From NCBI RefSeq assembly GCF_019711535.1, contig NZ_JAIGNP010000002.1:186001-250000 (forward strand): 64,000 nt of DNA. The letters run 5' to 3'. The DNA comes from Qipengyuania aestuarii (GTDB lineage: Bacteria; Pseudomonadota; Alphaproteobacteria; Sphingomonadales; Sphingomonadaceae). Shown one piece after another: positions 1-8,516 of the stretch (its first letter is position 1; the number at the start of each line of letters is the position of its first letter). The notes beneath the pieces are model-generated. The model did no database searches, was not told where the DNA came from, and saw only the letters and a program-made list of their open reading frames with translations. A program made the translations under genes and the position numbers.

Positions 1-1563
1 GTGGCGCATTATTTCGCGCATTTCGCGAATGAGAAAAAGGACGTGCTGTTCCTTGTCGATGGCGATCTGCGGCTGACCTTCGGCCAGGTCTATGGTGCCG
101 CCGCCTGCGTGGCCCACGGCCTGGTGACGAAGCACGGCCTGAAAAAGGGCGACCGCGTGGGCATTGCTGCCCGCAATTCGGCCAATTGGATCATCGCCTA
201 TATGGGCACGCTGATGGCGGGCGGCTGTGCCACCCTGCTCAATGGCTGGTGGACGGGCGAGGAACTCGCCTACGGCATCAATCTGTGCGACTGTTCGCTG
301 GTGCTGGCCGATCCGCAGCGCGCCAAACGCATGGAAGGCGAGAACATTTCCGCCAAGGTGGTGGTCTTCGATCACGGCGTTCCCGCCGAAGGGCTGGAGC
401 CGATCTGGGCCGAAGGCGATACGGCGATGAAGATGCTCGGCGAACTGGGGCCGGACGATCTGGCCACGATCCTTTATACCTCGGGTTCGACCGGCAATCC
501 CAAGGGCGCCTATTCCGATCATCTCGGCGTGGTGTCGGGCACGATGAATTATGTCGCGCAGACGGTGATGATCCTCCAGATCCTGACCGAGCGGGGCGAG
601 GCGCCGACGGTCCAGCCCAGCGCGCTGGTCGCAGTGCCTTTGTTCCATGTCACCGGCGAAATCCCGCTGCTGCTGCAAAGCTTCGCGCTGGGCCGCAAGC
701 TGGTGCTGATGCCGAAATGGGATCCGCGTCAGGCGCTGTGCCTGCTGGAAGAGGAACAGATCACCTATTTCGTGGGCGTTCCGCTGATGAGCTACGAAAT
801 GGCCACCCATCCCGAGCGCGAGAGTTTCGACCTGTCGAGCTGCAAGAGCTTTGCCGCCGGCGGCGCGCCGCGCCCGCCCGAGCATGTGACCAAGATCAAG
901 CAGGCATTTCCCGATGGTTTCCCGCTGCTGGGATATGGTCTCACCGAAACCAATGCGGTGGGCTGCGGCAATCTGAACGAGAATTACATGGCCAAGCCCG
1001 GTTCCACGGGCATGCCGTCGAAGCCGCTGGTCGACATGGCCATCATGGACGATGACGGAAACAAGCTGGCATCGGGCGAAGTGGGCGAGGTGTGCATCCG
1101 CACCGCAGCCAATTTCCTCGGCTACTGGAAGAACGAGGAAGCGACCGAGGCGGCCTATACCAAGGATGCCTATTTCCGCACCGGCGATCTGGGCTATCTC
1201 GATGCGGACGACTATCTGTTCATCGTCGACCGCAAGAAGGACATCATCATCCGCGGGGGCGAGAACATTTCCTGCATCGAGGTGGAAGAAGCGATCTATG
1301 CGCATCCCGCCGTCGCCGAATGCAGCGTCTTCGGCGTTCCCGACGAACGGCTGGGTGAAATCCCGGCAGCGGTCTATTTCACCCATAAGGGGCAGGATCT
1401 GCAGCCCGACGAACTGCAGGATTACCTGCGCGAACATATCGCATCCTTCAAGGTGCCGGCACATGTGTGGCGGGCGAGCGACAATCTGCCGCGCCTCGGC
1501 ACGCAGAAAGTCGACAAGCGCGCCGTGAAGGCAACCTACGCACCGAGCATCACTGCGGTTTGA
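1..1563 (+). CDS. AMP-dependent acyl-CoA synthetase, N-terminus probably cut by window edge
   Basis: Class I adenylate-forming enzyme that activates a carboxylic acid with ATP and joins it to CoA; the acid is not readable from sequence. Seen: phosphate-binding motif TSGSTGNPKG at residues 160-169, GYGLTE at 311-316, YFRTGD at 391-396, hinge motif DRKKDIIIRGGEN at 410-422, and the C-terminal catalytic lysine K503 in GTQKVDK. The frame is open from base 1, where GTG is simply the first codon. Family members usually carry some 20-40 more N-terminal residues, so the true start is probably upstream. The TGA stop overlaps the TTG start of glnD, suggesting a shared transcript. Confidence 0.9.
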   Translation: MAHYFAHFANEKKDVLFLVDGDLRLTFGQVYGAAACVAHGLVTKHGLKKGDRVGIAARNSANWIIAYMGTLMAGGCATLLNGWWTGEELAYGINLCDCSLVLADPQRAKRMEGENISAKVVVFDHGVPAEGLEPIWAEGDTAMKMLGELGPDDLATILYTSGSTGNPKGAYSDHLGVVSGTMNYVAQTVMILQILTERGEAPTVQPSALVAVPLFHVTGEIPLLLQSFALGRKLVLMPKWDPRQALCLLEEEQITYFVGVPLMSYEMATHPERESFDLSSCKSFAAGGAPRPPEHVTKIKQAFPDGFPLLGYGLTETNAVGCGNLNENYMAKPGSTGMPSKPLVDMAIMDDDGNKLASGEVGEVCIRTAANFLGYWKNEEATEAAYTKDAYFRTGDLGYLDADDYLFIVDRKKDIIIRGGENISCIEVEEAIYAHPAVAECSVFGVPDERLGEIPAAVYFTHKGQDLQPDELQDYLREHIASFKVPAHVWRASDNLPRLGTQKVDKRAVKATYAPSITAV

Positions 1564-4319
1564 CTACGCCCGCCATCCCCAACCAGCGCAAGATATTCGA
1601 CCGGCGCGAGATCGCGTCCCGGATAGAAGCGCTGGCGCAGGAGCATGGCGACAAATCGCGCCAGTCGGTGGTCGACCTGCTCAAGCAGGCGCTGGAAGGC
1701 GGACGGCGGGAATTGGAAAGCCGGCTGGAGGCGCAGCCTTCGGCCGGTCATGCCATTGCTGGCGGCTATTCCTTTCTGATCGACCAATTGGTGCGCGTGA
1801 TCCACGAATATGTGACGCAGCACACCTATCCCGCGCCCAATCGCAGCGCGGGCGAACGGCTCGCGATCATGGCGGTCGGCGGCTATGGGCGCAGCGAGAT
1901 GGCGCCGCATTCGGATGTCGATATCGCTTTTCTGGTGGGCGAGCGGCGCAATGCCTGGTGCGAACAGGTGGTCGAGGCCATGCTCTATATCCTGTGGGAT
2001 CTGGGGCTGAAGGTGGGGCATTCCACCCGCACGATCGACGAAGCGATCCGGTTGGCGAAGGAAGATTTGACGATCCGCACCGCCCTGCTGGAGGGTCGCT
2101 ATGTGTGGGGCGACCGCGACCTGTATGCCGAAGGCGGCCGCCGGTATACCAGCGACGTGGTGCGCGGGAACGAGCGCGCCTTTCTGGCTCAGAAGCTGGA
2201 CGAACGTAATGCGCGGCACAAGCGGATGGGCGACAGCCGCTATGTCGTCGAACCCAATGTCAAGGACGGCAAGGGCGGTCTGCGCGATCTGCAGACGCTC
2301 TACTGGATCGGCAAGTTCATTCACCGGGTGTCGAGCGCGTCGGAACTGGTCGATGTCGGCCTGATGACGCGGAATGAATATCGCAGCTTCCGGAGGGCGG
2401 AACGCTTCCTGCTCGCCGTTCGCAGCCATATGCATATCATCACCGGGCGGGCGGAAGACCGCCTGACCTTCGATTTGCAACGCCAGGTCGCGACCCGCAT
2501 GAATTTTGCAGACCGGCCCGGCCAGCGGGCCGTCGAACGCTTCATGCAGTTCTATTTCCTGCAGGCCAAGCGCGTCGGCAGCCTGACCGGCGTGTTCCTG
2601 GCCCATATCGAGGACGATCTGGCCCAGCGTTCGGCGAGGCGGGGCTTCTTTGCCGGGTTCAAGCCCAAGCCGCGCATGGTGAAGGGTTACCGCGTCTTCG
2701 GCGGCCGGATCGCCGCGCCGTCCGACGACTGGTTCGCCAAGGATCCGGTGCGGCTGATCGAGCTGTTCCAGCTGGCCGAGGCCGAGCAGCTGGAAATCCA
2801 TCCCGAAACCATGCGGCAGGCAGGGCGCGACGCCAAGCTGATCGATGCCGCCATTCGCGAAGATGCGCGCGCCAACGCGCTGTTCCTCGATCTGCTGTGC
2901 GGGCGCAACGATCCCGAAATGGTGCTGCGCTGGATGAACGAGACCGGCGTCTTCGGGCGCTTCGTCCCGGATTTCGGCAAGGTCAATGCGCAGATGCAGT
3001 TCGATATGTACCACCATTATACGGTGGACGAGCACACGATCCGCGCCATCGGCCTGCTCAACCAGATCGAGAAGGGCGAGCTGAAGCAGGATCATCCCCG
3101 CGCCACGCGGCTGATTCACAAGGTCAATTCGCGCCGGGTCGCCTATGTGGCGGCGCTGCTGCACGATATCGCCAAGGGCCGCGGGGGCGATCATTCCGAA
3201 CTCGGCGCCGAAATCGCCGAGGAGCTGTGCCCGCGTTTCGGCCTGTCCGACGGCGAGACCGAGCTGGTGGCCTGGCTGGTGCTCAACCATCTGCTCATGA
3301 GCCACACGGCGCAGAAGCGCGATCTGACCGATCCCAAGACGATCGAGGATTATGTCGGCCAGGTGCAGAGCATCGAGCGGCTGCGGCATCTGGCGATCCT
3401 GACCGCGGTGGACATCCGCGCGGTGGGGCCGGGCACGTGGAACAGCTGGAAGGGGCAACTGCTCGGCGAACTCTACGATGCCTCGGCCGAGCGGCTGCGG
3501 CTCGGCCACATGCGGCACGGGCGCAAGGAAAAGGTCGCCGCGCGCAAGGCCGAGGTCGCCCGGCTGCTGGGCGACAAGGCTGCGCTGGTCGAGGAGCATG
3601 GCAACAGTTTCGGCGATGCCTACTGGATCGCCGAACCGGTCGATATCGCCGCGCTCAATCTGGTGCATTACGATGCCGCACGGAAGATGCAGCACGAACT
3701 TTCGGTCCACTGCGAATATTATGAAGCGCGCGGGGCCACGCTCGTCACCGTGATCGCGGCCGATCATCCGGGACTGTTCTACCGCATTGCGGGCGGAATC
3801 CATCTGGCCGGCGGAAATATCATCGACGCGCGCATCCATACCTCGCGCACCGGCTGGGCGATGGACAATTTCCTCGTGCAGGACCCGCATTGCGCGCCCT
3901 TCCGCGAGGAACAGCAGCTCGAACGGCTGAAGAAAAGCATTGCCGATGCGCTGGCCAACCGGATCGACCTGATGCCCAAGCTGGCCCAGCGCCCGCTGCC
4001 GCACAGCCGGTCGAAGGCGTTCGATGTGTCACCGCGGGTGCTGTTCGACAACAAGGCATCGAATCGATTCACCGTGATCGAGGTCAATGCGCGCGACCGC
4101 CCGGCACTTCTCAACAGGCTGGCGCGGGTTCTTTTCGAGCAGCGGCTGGTGGTCCATTCGGCCCACGTGACCAATTACGGCGAGCGCGCCGCGGATACGT
4201 TTTACGTTACGGATCTGACGGGTGACAAGCTCGCCGAGGGGGAGCGGCAGAACCGTCTCGAAGCCCGGCTGGTAGAGGCGGCGGGTGATGCAATGCAGGC
4301 ACGGTTGGAAGAAGCCTAG
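1560..4319 (+). CDS. glnD: Bifunctional [protein-PII] uridylyltransferase/uridylyl-removing enzyme
   Basis: GlnD senses glutamine and adds or removes UMP on the PII protein, controlling nitrogen assimilation. Numbered from the TTG at 1560 (919 aa): nucleotidyltransferase motif GGYGRSE at 107-113 followed by the metal-binding DVD at 119-121; HD-domain LLHDIAKG with H535/D536; two C-terminal ACT domains starting near residues 728 (VTVIAADHPGLF) and 836 (FTVIEVNARDRPALL). Domain order and length fit the family. I chose TTG 1560 because it overlaps the upstream stop (TTGA) and upstream in-frame residues look like read-through of the neighbour. Coupling to an acyl-CoA synthetase is unusual in function but may be only positional. 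Confidence 0.95.
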   Translation: MTTPAIPNQRKIFDRREIASRIEALAQEHGDKSRQSVVDLLKQALEGGRRELESRLEAQPSAGHAIAGGYSFLIDQLVRVIHEYVTQHTYPAPNRSAGERLAIMAVGGYGRSEMAPHSDVDIAFLVGERRNAWCEQVVEAMLYILWDLGLKVGHSTRTIDEAIRLAKEDLTIRTALLEGRYVWGDRDLYAEGGRRYTSDVVRGNERAFLAQKLDERNARHKRMGDSRYVVEPNVKDGKGGLRDLQTLYWIGKFIHRVSSASELVDVGLMTRNEYRSFRRAERFLLAVRSHMHIITGRAEDRLTFDLQRQVATRMNFADRPGQRAVERFMQFYFLQAKRVGSLTGVFLAHIEDDLAQRSARRGFFAGFKPKPRMVKGYRVFGGRIAAPSDDWFAKDPVRLIELFQLAEAEQLEIHPETMRQAGRDAKLIDAAIREDARANALFLDLLCGRNDPEMVLRWMNETGVFGRFVPDFGKVNAQMQFDMYHHYTVDEHTIRAIGLLNQIEKGELKQDHPRATRLIHKVNSRRVAYVAALLHDIAKGRGGDHSELGAEIAEELCPRFGLSDGETELVAWLVLNHLLMSHTAQKRDLTDPKTIEDYVGQVQSIERLRHLAILTAVDIRAVGPGTWNSWKGQLLGELYDASAERLRLGHMRHGRKEKVAARKAEVARLLGDKAALVEEHGNSFGDAYWIAEPVDIAALNLVHYDAARKMQHELSVHCEYYEARGATLVTVIAADHPGLFYRIAGGIHLAGGNIIDARIHTSRTGWAMDNFLVQDPHCAPFREEQQLERLKKSIADALANRIDLMPKLAQRPLPHSRSKAFDVSPRVLFDNKASNRFTVIEVNARDRPALLNRLARVLFEQRLVVHSAHVTNYGERAADTFYVTDLTGDKLAEGERQNRLEARLVEAAGDAMQARLEEA

Positions 4320-4403
4320 CATACGTTTGCAGAAAGAATGTTGCGTCAGTGGCGCAAATCCGGCATCGAATCGGTCGAGAGAATACCAGGAGAGAGGGTT
4401 CCC

Positions 4404-7157
4404 ATGAGGACGACTACGCTATCATTGCGCGCGCTGGCGATACTTGGCGCGGGTTTCACATTACTGCCGCAGGCCGCCATGGCCCAGTCGACCGCCGACG
4501 ACGGCGACATGATCGATAATGCCGATGTCGACAGCACCACGCCGGTGATCGTCGTGACCGCACAGGGACGCGAGCAAAATCTTGCCGATGTCCCCGTCGC
4601 GATCTCGGCAGTTTCGGCGGAAACGCTCGAGAATTCCGGCACCAGCGACATTCGCGAACTCAACCAGGTCGCGCCCTCGCTGCTGGTCTCCTCGACCGGC
4701 AATGAAGCCAATGGTTCGGCCCGTATCCGCGGCATCGGGACCGTGGGCGACAACCCGGGCCTCGAAAGCTCGGTCGCGGTCTTCGTCGACGGTGTCTACC
4801 GCTCGCGTTCGGGTAACGCACTGTCCGAGCTCGGTCCGCTCGACCGGATCGAAATCCTGCGCGGCCCGCAGGGCACGCTGGGCGGCCGTAACTCCTCGGC
4901 CGGAATGATCTCGATCTACACGGCCAAGCCCGAATTCGATTTCGGCGGCTATGCCAATTTCACCTATGGCAATTACGATGCGATCCGCGTCGAAGGCGGC
5001 GTGACCGCTCCTGTGGGTGATACGGTCGCCGCCCGCGTCGACGGCGTCTTCTTCCGCCGTGACGGTTTCTACAATGACGTGATCAACGACACCGACGTCA
5101 ACAATCGCGATCGCTATCTCGTCCGCGCCCAGGCGCTGTTCGAGCCCACCGATTCCATCAGCTTCCGCCTCGTCGGCGATTATTCGAAGAAGGACGAGGC
5201 GTGCTGCGCGGCGACCTTCGTGCAGCCAAGCTTCGCCCCGCTGGCCCGGCTGAGCGACGATCTGCCGCCGACTTCTGCCGATGCGAAATTCGATTATCCG
5301 GGCACGGCGACGCCGGCACTGACCGACCCTGCCAACCCGATTATCCCGATCTTGCTCGGCCTCGGTCAGAACCCGGCAGCGCTCAACCAGTCGACCTTCA
5401 ACCGCAATATCTACGTCACGCCGGGCCGCAGCTATGCTGGCTCGACCGAGGATTACGGCATTTCGGGCGAGCTGAACTGGGATTTCGGCAACGCCACGCT
5501 GACCTCGATCACCGCCTATCGCGAATATGAGAACACCCAGGCGTCCGACACCGATTACACCCAGGTTGATATTCTCTACCGTGCCCCGGGCGACTTCGCC
5601 GGTGCGCGTGAGTTCAAGACCTTCACGCAGGAACTGCGTCTCAACGGAACGGTCTTCAACGACCGTCTCGACTGGCTGGTTGGCGGTTATTACGCCAACG
5701 AAGACCTGCAGACCCGCGACAATCTTCGCTTCGGCACGCAATATGGCGCGTTTGCGCCTTGCCGCGTCGTCAATGCCGTCAATCCGGCGCTAGCAAATCC
5801 GCTGGCAACCGGATGTATCGGCGCAGGCGGCCGTGCTGTGCTTCAGGGTGCCAATGGCGGTGCAGGAGCTTTCGGGCCGGCCACGCCGCTGATCTTCGCA
5901 GGCCTCGACCGGCTTTCTCAGATCAACGATCTCGGAAGCACGGGCGACGTCTACAACCAGACGAGCGAGAACTTCGCGCTCTTCACGCACAATATCTTTC
6001 ACATCACCGATACGCTCGATCTGACCCTTGGCCTTCGTTACACCAACGAGACCAAGGATTTCGACGCATCCTTCGCCAATGACAACGTCATCTGCCCGCA
6101 GAACCGCGCACTTCTCAGCAGCTTGCTCGCTGTGCCGAGCCTCGCCGGTCTTGCCGGCGGCATCATCTCGCTGTCCTGCCAGGGCAATTCGACGTCAGAA
6201 TTGGACGGCGTGACGCTCGAAGACAGCCGTGACGAGGATGAATTCACGGGCACTGCGATCCTCAGCTGGAAGCCGGTGGACGACCTGCTGGTCTACGGAT
6301 CCTATTCGCGCGGCTACAAGGCAGGCGGTTACAACCTCGACCGTTCGGCGCTTGCGCTGCCGGTGGCACTCAACGTCAACACGATCAATCCTGCTGCGCT
6401 GCAGTTCGAGGAAGAAACGGTCGATGCCTATGAAATCGGCCTGAAATACCAGGAGCGCATGTGGGGCGCGAGCCTTTCGCTCTTCCGTCAGGAGTTCAGC
6501 AATTTCCAGTTGAACACCTTCAACGGTTCGGTCTTCGTGGTTCAGAACATCAATGGCTGCGATACCGATCTCGGCGGGCTCGATCGTGACAACAGTGGCA
6601 CCACCGGCGCCTGCGATGCCGACAACATCGCCCCCGGCGTGGTTTCGCAGGGCTTCGAATTCGAAGCGAACCTGCGTCCGGCCAATTCGCTTATCTTCAC
6701 CGTGGGCCTGACCCGTGCAGATACGGAATTCGCCGACAATCTGGTGGGTAGCGAAGATGGCACCCCGCTGGATCCGGCACTTCGTCTGCTTCCCGGCGAT
6801 CAGATGTCGAACGCCCCGGCATGGGTCGCGACGAGCTCGCTCACCTGGACACCGGACATCGGCACCAGCGGCATGAAGGGCCTGTTCTACATCAACGCCC
6901 GCACGACCAGCGATTACAACACCGGTTCCGACTTGCTCTACGGCAAGGAACAGGACGGCTATACGCTGGTGAACTACCGCGTCGGCATCACCAATATCGC
7001 CGATCGTTTCTCGGTCGAAGGCTGGGTGAACAATCTGTTCGACCAGAACTATTCGCAGGTTGCCTTCAATACTCCGTTCGTGGCCGAGCAGCAGACCTAC
7101 TCTGCTTTCCTTGCGGAACCACGCACTTACGGCGTTACCCTGCGCGCAGAATTCTGA
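4404..7157 (+). CDS. TonB-dependent outer-membrane receptor
   Basis: Outer-membrane beta-barrel that imports a ligand using TonB energy; ligand unknown. 917 aa from ATG 4404, which follows AGGAGAGAGG. A signal peptide ends at AMA-Q (residue 27), a TonB-box-like VIVVTA lies at 48-53, then a plug domain (NLADVPVAISAVSAETL, RIRGIGTVGDNPGLE, LRGPQGTLGGRNSSAG), then the barrel ending in the terminal phenylalanine of ...TLRAEF. Extracellular-type loops carry cysteine pairs (around residues 267-268, 454, 473, and C719/C737) and an Asp-rich segment at 720-740. No siderophore, vitamin B12 or sugar genes lie beside it, so substrate cannot be inferred. Many sphingomonad receptors of this type are annotated only as TonB-dependent receptor. 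Confidence 0.95.
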   Translation: MRTTTLSLRALAILGAGFTLLPQAAMAQSTADDGDMIDNADVDSTTPVIVVTAQGREQNLADVPVAISAVSAETLENSGTSDIRELNQVAPSLLVSSTGNEANGSARIRGIGTVGDNPGLESSVAVFVDGVYRSRSGNALSELGPLDRIEILRGPQGTLGGRNSSAGMISIYTAKPEFDFGGYANFTYGNYDAIRVEGGVTAPVGDTVAARVDGVFFRRDGFYNDVINDTDVNNRDRYLVRAQALFEPTDSISFRLVGDYSKKDEACCAATFVQPSFAPLARLSDDLPPTSADAKFDYPGTATPALTDPANPIIPILLGLGQNPAALNQSTFNRNIYVTPGRSYAGSTEDYGISGELNWDFGNATLTSITAYREYENTQASDTDYTQVDILYRAPGDFAGAREFKTFTQELRLNGTVFNDRLDWLVGGYYANEDLQTRDNLRFGTQYGAFAPCRVVNAVNPALANPLATGCIGAGGRAVLQGANGGAGAFGPATPLIFAGLDRLSQINDLGSTGDVYNQTSENFALFTHNIFHITDTLDLTLGLRYTNETKDFDASFANDNVICPQNRALLSSLLAVPSLAGLAGGIISLSCQGNSTSELDGVTLEDSRDEDEFTGTAILSWKPVDDLLVYGSYSRGYKAGGYNLDRSALALPVALNVNTINPAALQFEEETVDAYEIGLKYQERMWGASLSLFRQEFSNFQLNTFNGSVFVVQNINGCDTDLGGLDRDNSGTTGACDADNIAPGVVSQGFEFEANLRPANSLIFTVGLTRADTEFADNLVGSEDGTPLDPALRLLPGDQMSNAPAWVATSSLTWTPDIGTSGMKGLFYINARTTSDYNTGSDLLYGKEQDGYTLVNYRVGITNIADRFSVEGWVNNLFDQNYSQVAFNTPFVAEQQTYSAFLAEPRTYGVTLRAEF

Positions 7158-7180
7158 GCGTAGTCCACATGAAACAGAAA

Positions 7181-7205
7181 AGGGCGCTTTCGGGCGCCCT
7201 TTTTT
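7181..7205. terminator. Bidirectional Rho-independent terminator
   Basis: Seven-base-pair GC-rich stem AGGGCGC/GCGCCCT with a six-base loop, followed on the + strand by TTTTTT and on the - strand by TTTTCTGTTT. It lies between the convergent ends of the TonB-dependent receptor and the YggS-type gene and can serve both. Confidence 0.85.
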
Positions 7206-7236
7206 GTGTCTTCAGCGGGAAAGACGCGTGTCGGCC

Positions 7237-7899
7237 CTAGTCGCGCTCGCCGAAGAGCGCGGTGCCCACGCGCACATGGGTGGCGCCCATCATGATGGCA
7301 GTCTCGTAATCGCCGCTCATACCCATGCTCCGGCCGTCGAGGCCGTGGTCGCGAGCCAGCTTGTCGAGGAAAGCGAAAAAGGGCGCAGGCTCGATCTCGG
7401 CAGGGGGCAGGCACATCAGCCCCGCTAGCGGGATATCCGCATCGCGTGCCTGCCGTAGCAAGTCCGGCACCTCGCCTACCGGGCAACCGCCCTTCTGCGG
7501 CTCATCGCCCACATCGACCTGCACGAAGCAGGGGACCTGTCGGCCGGTCTTGTCGAAGGCCTTGGCCAGCGCTTTCACGAGGCTCGGCCGGTCGAGCGAA
7601 TGGATAACGTCGAACAGAGCCGCGGCGTCCTCTGCCTTGTTCGATTGAAGCTGGCCGACAAGGTGAAGGCGAACGCCGGGATGTTCTTCGCGCAAAGCGG
7701 GCCATTTCTCCTGCGCTTCCTGAACTCGGTTCTCGCCGAAATGGCGCTGCCCTTCGATCAGCAGCGGTTCGATGGCGGCGGCGGAATGGCGCTTGCTAAC
7801 CGCGACCAGAGTAACTTCGCCAGGATCGCGCCGCGCACGTTTGCAGCTGGCCTGAATGGTGTGAAGGACCGATTGAAGCGGAGTGTCTGCCTTTTCCAT
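7237..7899 (-). CDS. YggS/PLPBP-family pyridoxal-phosphate homeostasis protein
   Basis: Single-domain fold-type III PLP-binding protein (220 aa), no known catalysis; family members buffer PLP and influence amino-acid and B6 homeostasis. Seen: the PLP lysine K36 in VAVSKRH, HFGENRVQEA, HLVGQLQSNK, the phosphate-binding MSGDYETAI and the C-terminal VRVGTALFGERD. Length matches the family. The ATG at 7899 lies 22 bases from the divergent thiamine-type gene at 7922, so the two promoters must overlap each other's coding starts. Convergent with the TonB receptor across a shared terminator. Confidence 0.93.
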   Translation of the reverse strand: MEKADTPLQSVLHTIQASCKRARRDPGEVTLVAVSKRHSAAAIEPLLIEGQRHFGENRVQEAQEKWPALREEHPGVRLHLVGQLQSNKAEDAAALFDVIHSLDRPSLVKALAKAFDKTGRQVPCFVQVDVGDEPQKGGCPVGEVPDLLRQARDADIPLAGLMCLPPAEIEPAPFFAFLDKLARDHGLDGRSMGMSGDYETAIMMGATHVRVGTALFGERD

Positions 7900-7921
7900 G
7901 GCACTGCGCTATAGCGATTGC

Positions 7922-8461
7922 ATGACCGTGCGCCAGACCCTGCCCCTGCTTTGGCTCCTTTCCGACCTGCGGAACGATGCCGGATTGGAACGCGCTTTGG
8001 CAGATATCCCCCGGGGGTCAGGCTTCGTCTTCCGCCACTATCACCTTTCCGGCGCCCACCGGCGGGGCCGTTTCGACACGCTGGCCGATGTGGCTCGCAG
8101 CCATGGCCATACGGTCGTGCTCGCCGGCAATGAGGCCGGGAGCGGGGAGTGGGGTGCGGACGGCTTTTACGGTGCGCAGCGCAGCGACCGCACGGGGCTG
8201 TGGCTGGCAACAGCCCATGATGCCGACGAGATCCGCGCGGCGGAAGAAGGGCGCGCGGACGGCGTGTTCCTTTCGCCGGTCTTCCCGACTGCCTCGCACC
8301 CCGGCGCGCCCACGCTGGGAGTGGACGCATTCCGCAAATTGGCTACACGGACGTCGGTGCCGGTGATTGCGCTCGGGGGGATGACCCAGGATCGCGCCGC
8401 CCAATTGCAGTGGCCGCGCTGGGGCGCCATCGACGGACTCGCTTCGGCGAACGCTGCTTGA
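7922..8461 (+). CDS. Thiamine-phosphate synthase / TenI-like protein
   Basis: 179 aa from ATG 7922. The carboxy-terminal half shows the TIM-barrel signatures of the thiamine-phosphate synthase/TenI superfamily: GVFLSPVFPTASHPGAPTLG followed by VPVIALGGMT. The N-terminal part is divergent and the protein is shorter than typical ThiE (about 210 aa), so it may be a TenI-like paralogue instead of the housekeeping synthase. An upstream in-frame start at 7883 would add 13 residues but overlaps the divergent YggS-type gene, so it was not used. No other thiamine genes are nearby. Confidence 0.75.
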   Translation: MTVRQTLPLLWLLSDLRNDAGLERALADIPRGSGFVFRHYHLSGAHRRGRFDTLADVARSHGHTVVLAGNEAGSGEWGADGFYGAQRSDRTGLWLATAHDADEIRAAEEGRADGVFLSPVFPTASHPGAPTLGVDAFRKLATRTSVPVIALGGMTQDRAAQLQWPRWGAIDGLASANAA

Positions 8462-8516
8462 CGCAGGAGTCCTGCTGGACTCATACTGGGCCTCAAGACG
8501 GAAGAAGGGAATTTTC

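Noticed and set aside
1536-4004. 822-codon open frame on the - strand across glnD
   Set aside because: It mirrors the GlnD gene, has Arg/Gln/His-rich composition with no motif, and arises from high G+C at third codon positions.
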